DNA of 64,000 bases. It comes from Gnetum montanum (taxonomy: Eukaryota; Streptophyta; Gnetopsida; Gnetales; Gnetaceae). The translations under genes were made by a program, and so were the position numbers. The notes beneath the pieces are model-generated. The model worked only from the letters and a program-made list of their open reading frames with translations. It did no database searches and was not told the DNA's origin. Position 1 is the first letter of the stretch; each line of letters starts with the position of its first letter. The DNA lies in contig MNCI01037564.1 in the NCBI GenBank assembly GCA_015680685.1, positions 104,014 through 168,013 of the forward strand. Direction: 5' to 3'. Positions 61,060-64,000 of this stretch are shown here, piece after piece.

Positions 61060-61560
61060 TCAGAGGAGCTACTAAAGTCCATTATGATGCTTTTAGACAT
61101 TCAACCACATGTGTATGTGATCTCATTAGTGATTAATCTTCCATGATATGAAGCTAACAATTTGGTATTTAAGAAAGAAAACATCAAAACACATCCTATG
61201 ACAAGTACCATGTGCTAGCTTCTAATTTACATCACCATATGGATTAGAGACAACTTATTACTACCATTGGTGCACATAAATGATGGAGCTAGAATCAATG
61301 TCATAACATGAGTAGTCATTAGGCATCTCAACTTGAAGAAAGGTCACATACTATTGCTATAGTTCTTTTATTGTTATTTTTAGTGGTGCTAGAGTAGAAA
61401 TCCTAGGAGTGATAAAATTACTTTTTTCTATGAGTATGATCATTTCTAAGATTGTATTTAATATCATTAGAGATTTATCTAGAAGTGATTTTGTCCTAGA
61501 ACGACTATCTCTAGAGCACAATTGTGCTATTTCATAATCCTTGCATTAACCAATATACTT
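61060..61560 (+). pseudogene. Element H protease remnant
   Basis: The translation includes LPLVHINDGARINVIT near 61265-61310, matching the Tat protease active site (VDDGAATNVI) with the first Asp changed to Asn. A decayed C-terminal signature (DFVLERLSLEHNCAIS) lies near 61490-61540. It sits at the expected place after gag. Confidence 0.6.
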
Positions 61561-62997
61561 TTCTTATAAGGAAACTAAAACATAGTCTTGTGTTCCAATC
61601 CCAAATTCCAAGCTATTTCATTATTAGATATATTAGAAAAGACTAGCTTAGGATCTCAACCTACTCTTATTGGTTAAACGTCCTTAACAAAAGAAGGTAA
61701 TAAGTTTGATGCATCCATTTATCACCTATAACCTAAAAATTCATGGATCTCGGATTTGATGAGTTAGGCATTATTAAATTTGTTAAGAGCATAAAGGTTC
61801 CCACTAGGTCTAATGCTAGAAAATCCATAATTAATCCATCACAATCTTAAATCTTTGCTCTCCTTTCATTGTTTTAACTTCATTTATCTTTTATTTCCTT
61901 TTATGTTTCTTACTATGAAATTAGTTTTATCTTCTTTACATAAGTGCAATCACTGCACATTTTTATTTTCAGTCATTTCTACTTATTTAGCATACTATTG
62001 ATTGTTGTCTTACTCTAGTATTTGCTCTTCTTTGTATTATCTTTTATCACATGTTTCATTTAGTGTTTGCTCCATTTTTTCTTTAAAAAATCACAATGTT
62101 ATAAACATAGAAAATTAAAATAAAAAATCATAAAAAAATATAAATAAATTAAAAATCCCATAAACATAGAAAACCATAAATACCTAAAAGATAAAATCCA
62201 TATATAATACTTTCCTATACCACAATTCTCAATATTCATGCAAGTATGACATTTAGTAAAATCTTAGAGCCTAAAGAAAGATGGCTAGTAATAATATTTC
62301 CTCCTCTTGATCTAATGCTTTACACTTAAAAAAATTTCCACATTCAGTTTTCAATTTTTCATGCCCTAAAAAAAATTTTGGATTCTAGTTTTACCTTAAA
62401 AACTTAGAAAAATTTTCTAACTTCTATACCCTGATTCCATGCCATAGAAAATATTTTAGCTTTCCTAGCCCCTAGAAACTACTCCTATTATCCTACCATG
62501 AAATTTTTCAAACTTTCCTCCTCATCATCTAACTTAGAAAATTTTTTCTACAATCCTCTTCTTTCCTTATGTAAATTTGTTACTTCCCTCTCTTACATGT
62601 CTTAGAAATTTTTCTAACTCTTCTATTTTTTTCTAGACTTTAAAAATTTTCTAACTCTACTATCTTTCCCAAACTTAGAAAAGTTTCTACCTCTCTCTTC
62701 ATACTTATATAAATTTTTTATTATTCCCAAAACTTAAAATCTTCTTCATATCTTTTCCTTGAAAGATTTTAAATTGTTTTTATATTTTTATTTATTTTTT
62801 CTAACTCTTCATATTTTTTGTAGGAAAACTTGAAATCTTTCCTAACTCTCCTTCTCATTTTAATCTCATTTTGATGCAACTATTACTTTCTCTGTCATGC
62901 CTTACAAGTCATGGATTCTAAGTTACTCCATCATCTATGTGAACCACATACCTTGGATGGGTCCCATGGCTGAATCTCTTAGCCTTGCAATGAGGAT
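61561..62997 (+). repeat. Protease-RT spacer of H with TTAGAAAATTTTCTAA repeats
   Basis: AT-rich, without coding support on either strand. 62390-62770 holds about eight spaced copies of the palindromic word AGAAAATTTTCTAAC and variants, roughly 30-60 bp apart. There is no sign of the opposite-strand gene found in B. Confidence 0.55.
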
Positions 62998-64000
62998 TTG
63001 ATAAAGATTTTACTCCTTGACCCATTAGATTCTATCTTGACCCTTGATATCATTAAGGAAGACTTAGTCTCTCAAACTAATCTTCCCTTCTTGGATCATG
63101 AACCCATTTTGACTAATAATTCATTACGAGACCTCACTATAAAAAATTGCAAAAATGAGAAAAAGACCTTACAGTTGGGGGAAAACATATCCAACAATAT
63201 TGAAAATTTGATTCTAGAAACTCCTTGAAAAAATTCTATTGCCTTTGCATGGGAATATGATGACAAGCCCATTTTCGATTCCATTCTCTTCTAACATAAC
63301 ATCATACTTGAGGAAGGTTCCAATCTTGTCAAGAAAAAGGCTCTAAGAAATCAAGCCTAATCTAGCCTTAGGCATAAAATATGGGATCACCGAACTTTAG
63401 AACACTATATTTTTATGTCTCATAGATTATTCTAATTGGGTATCCAAGATTGTGGTCATTTCTAAAAAAATGAATCTATTAAGATATGCATCAATTTTCA
63501 TGATCTTAACAAAGTGATATTAAAAGATGATTTTTTGATCAATTCATAGACACGGAATGTCATTCTTTAATTAGTTTCATGGATGATTTTTTAGGCTATA
63601 AACAAATACAAATCAATTCCAAGCATCAACAATACAACTTTCATGACTTCATGGAGAACCTTCTATTACATTAAAATGCATTTTGGGCTTAAGAATGCTA
63701 GAGCAACATACCAATTCTCTATGACCTTTATCTTTATTGACATGATGGTTAAAACCATCAATGATTATGTTGATGATCTAACAATCAAGTATGTCCTTAC
63801 AACTGATCATCCCACCAACTTAAACCTAGTTTTGGCTCATTACAACAAATATAACCTTCTCTTGAACCTCAAGAACTGCATTTTTGGCATGGAAATAGCC
63901 AAGATATTAAGTTTTCTAGTTTTAGCTAATGGTATAGTAGTGCATATTAACAAACATAAAGTATCATAAACCTCTCACTACCTAAGTGTCTTAAAGACAT
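62998..64000 (+). pseudogene. Element H reverse transcriptase (runs off the window)
   Basis: 62998-63228 is an open N-terminal stretch. Then come FAWEYDDKPIFDSIL (the decayed SYTDMPGLDP block), CINFHDLNKVILKDDF, FMTSWRTFYYIKMHFGLKNA, RATYQFSMTFIF and the catalytic YVDDLTIK near 63769, followed by LNLKNCIFGMEIAKILSFLV. This is Tat-type RT with frame breaks near 63360 and 63640. The rest of pol lies beyond the window. Confidence 0.82.

Noticed and set aside
1-64000. tRNA or rRNA genes
   Set aside because: No cloverleaf-like or rRNA-like stretch recognised on either strand by reading; only primer sites complementary to tRNA 3' ends.

Overview
This window is plant nuclear DNA made almost entirely of nested, decayed LTR retrotransposons. 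I see no host gene, tRNA, rRNA or bacterial-type feature. Most elements are Ty3/gypsy of the Tat/Ogre type: a gag with a C-x2-H-x4-H-x4-C knuckle, and a pol carrying RT, RNase H, a second plant-type RNase H (aRNH) and integrase. Their large size (about 16-17.5 kb), heavy decay by stop codons and C-to-T-like changes, and the lack of genes in 64 kb fit a very large plant genome. A conifer or other gymnosperm is my best guess, but this is inference only.

Layout. 1-5060: 3' part of a decayed Tat element on + (element A: aRNH, integrase, repeats, 3' LTR). 5200-7570: minus-strand remnant with a plant transposon-like motif. 8125-9160: hairpin repeat array. About 9180-13105: chromovirus-like element F on + (LTR, Met-type PBS, gag, protease, RT), cut off in RNase H. 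From 13106 to 53304 there is a three-level nest. Element D (minus; pieces 13106-13972 and 47356-53304) is interrupted by element C on + (13973-47350, target duplication ATCAT on both sides). C is in turn interrupted by element B on minus (21253-38705, duplication GTTAG on both sides). 53305-54450: RT of an Athila-like element on minus. 54450-58480: AT-rich remnants. 58482-64000: another Tat-like element H on + (gag, protease, RT), running off the window.

How B is built, read on minus: 5' LTR, PBS, gag-protease in one frame, tandem repeats, a spacer of about 5 kb, tandem repeats, RT-RNaseH-aRNH-integrase, 37-bp repeats, 3' untranslated region, polypurine tract, 3' LTR. The spacer lies where Ogre elements carry an intron.

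The most striking thing here is inside that spacer: an eight-exon gene on the opposite strand (28039-32454). It has its own TATA box, seven GT-AG introns whose phases join into one frame of 1,069 residues, and three in-frame stops. Its first exon, reading phase and upstream TATA box recur in element C at the matching place (39526-39650), so the gene belongs to the family and is not a one-off insertion. A second oddity is the left end of element C. It is an inverted LTR end joined to a direct R-U5, yet it is flanked by a proper target duplication, as if integration had used two U5 ends.
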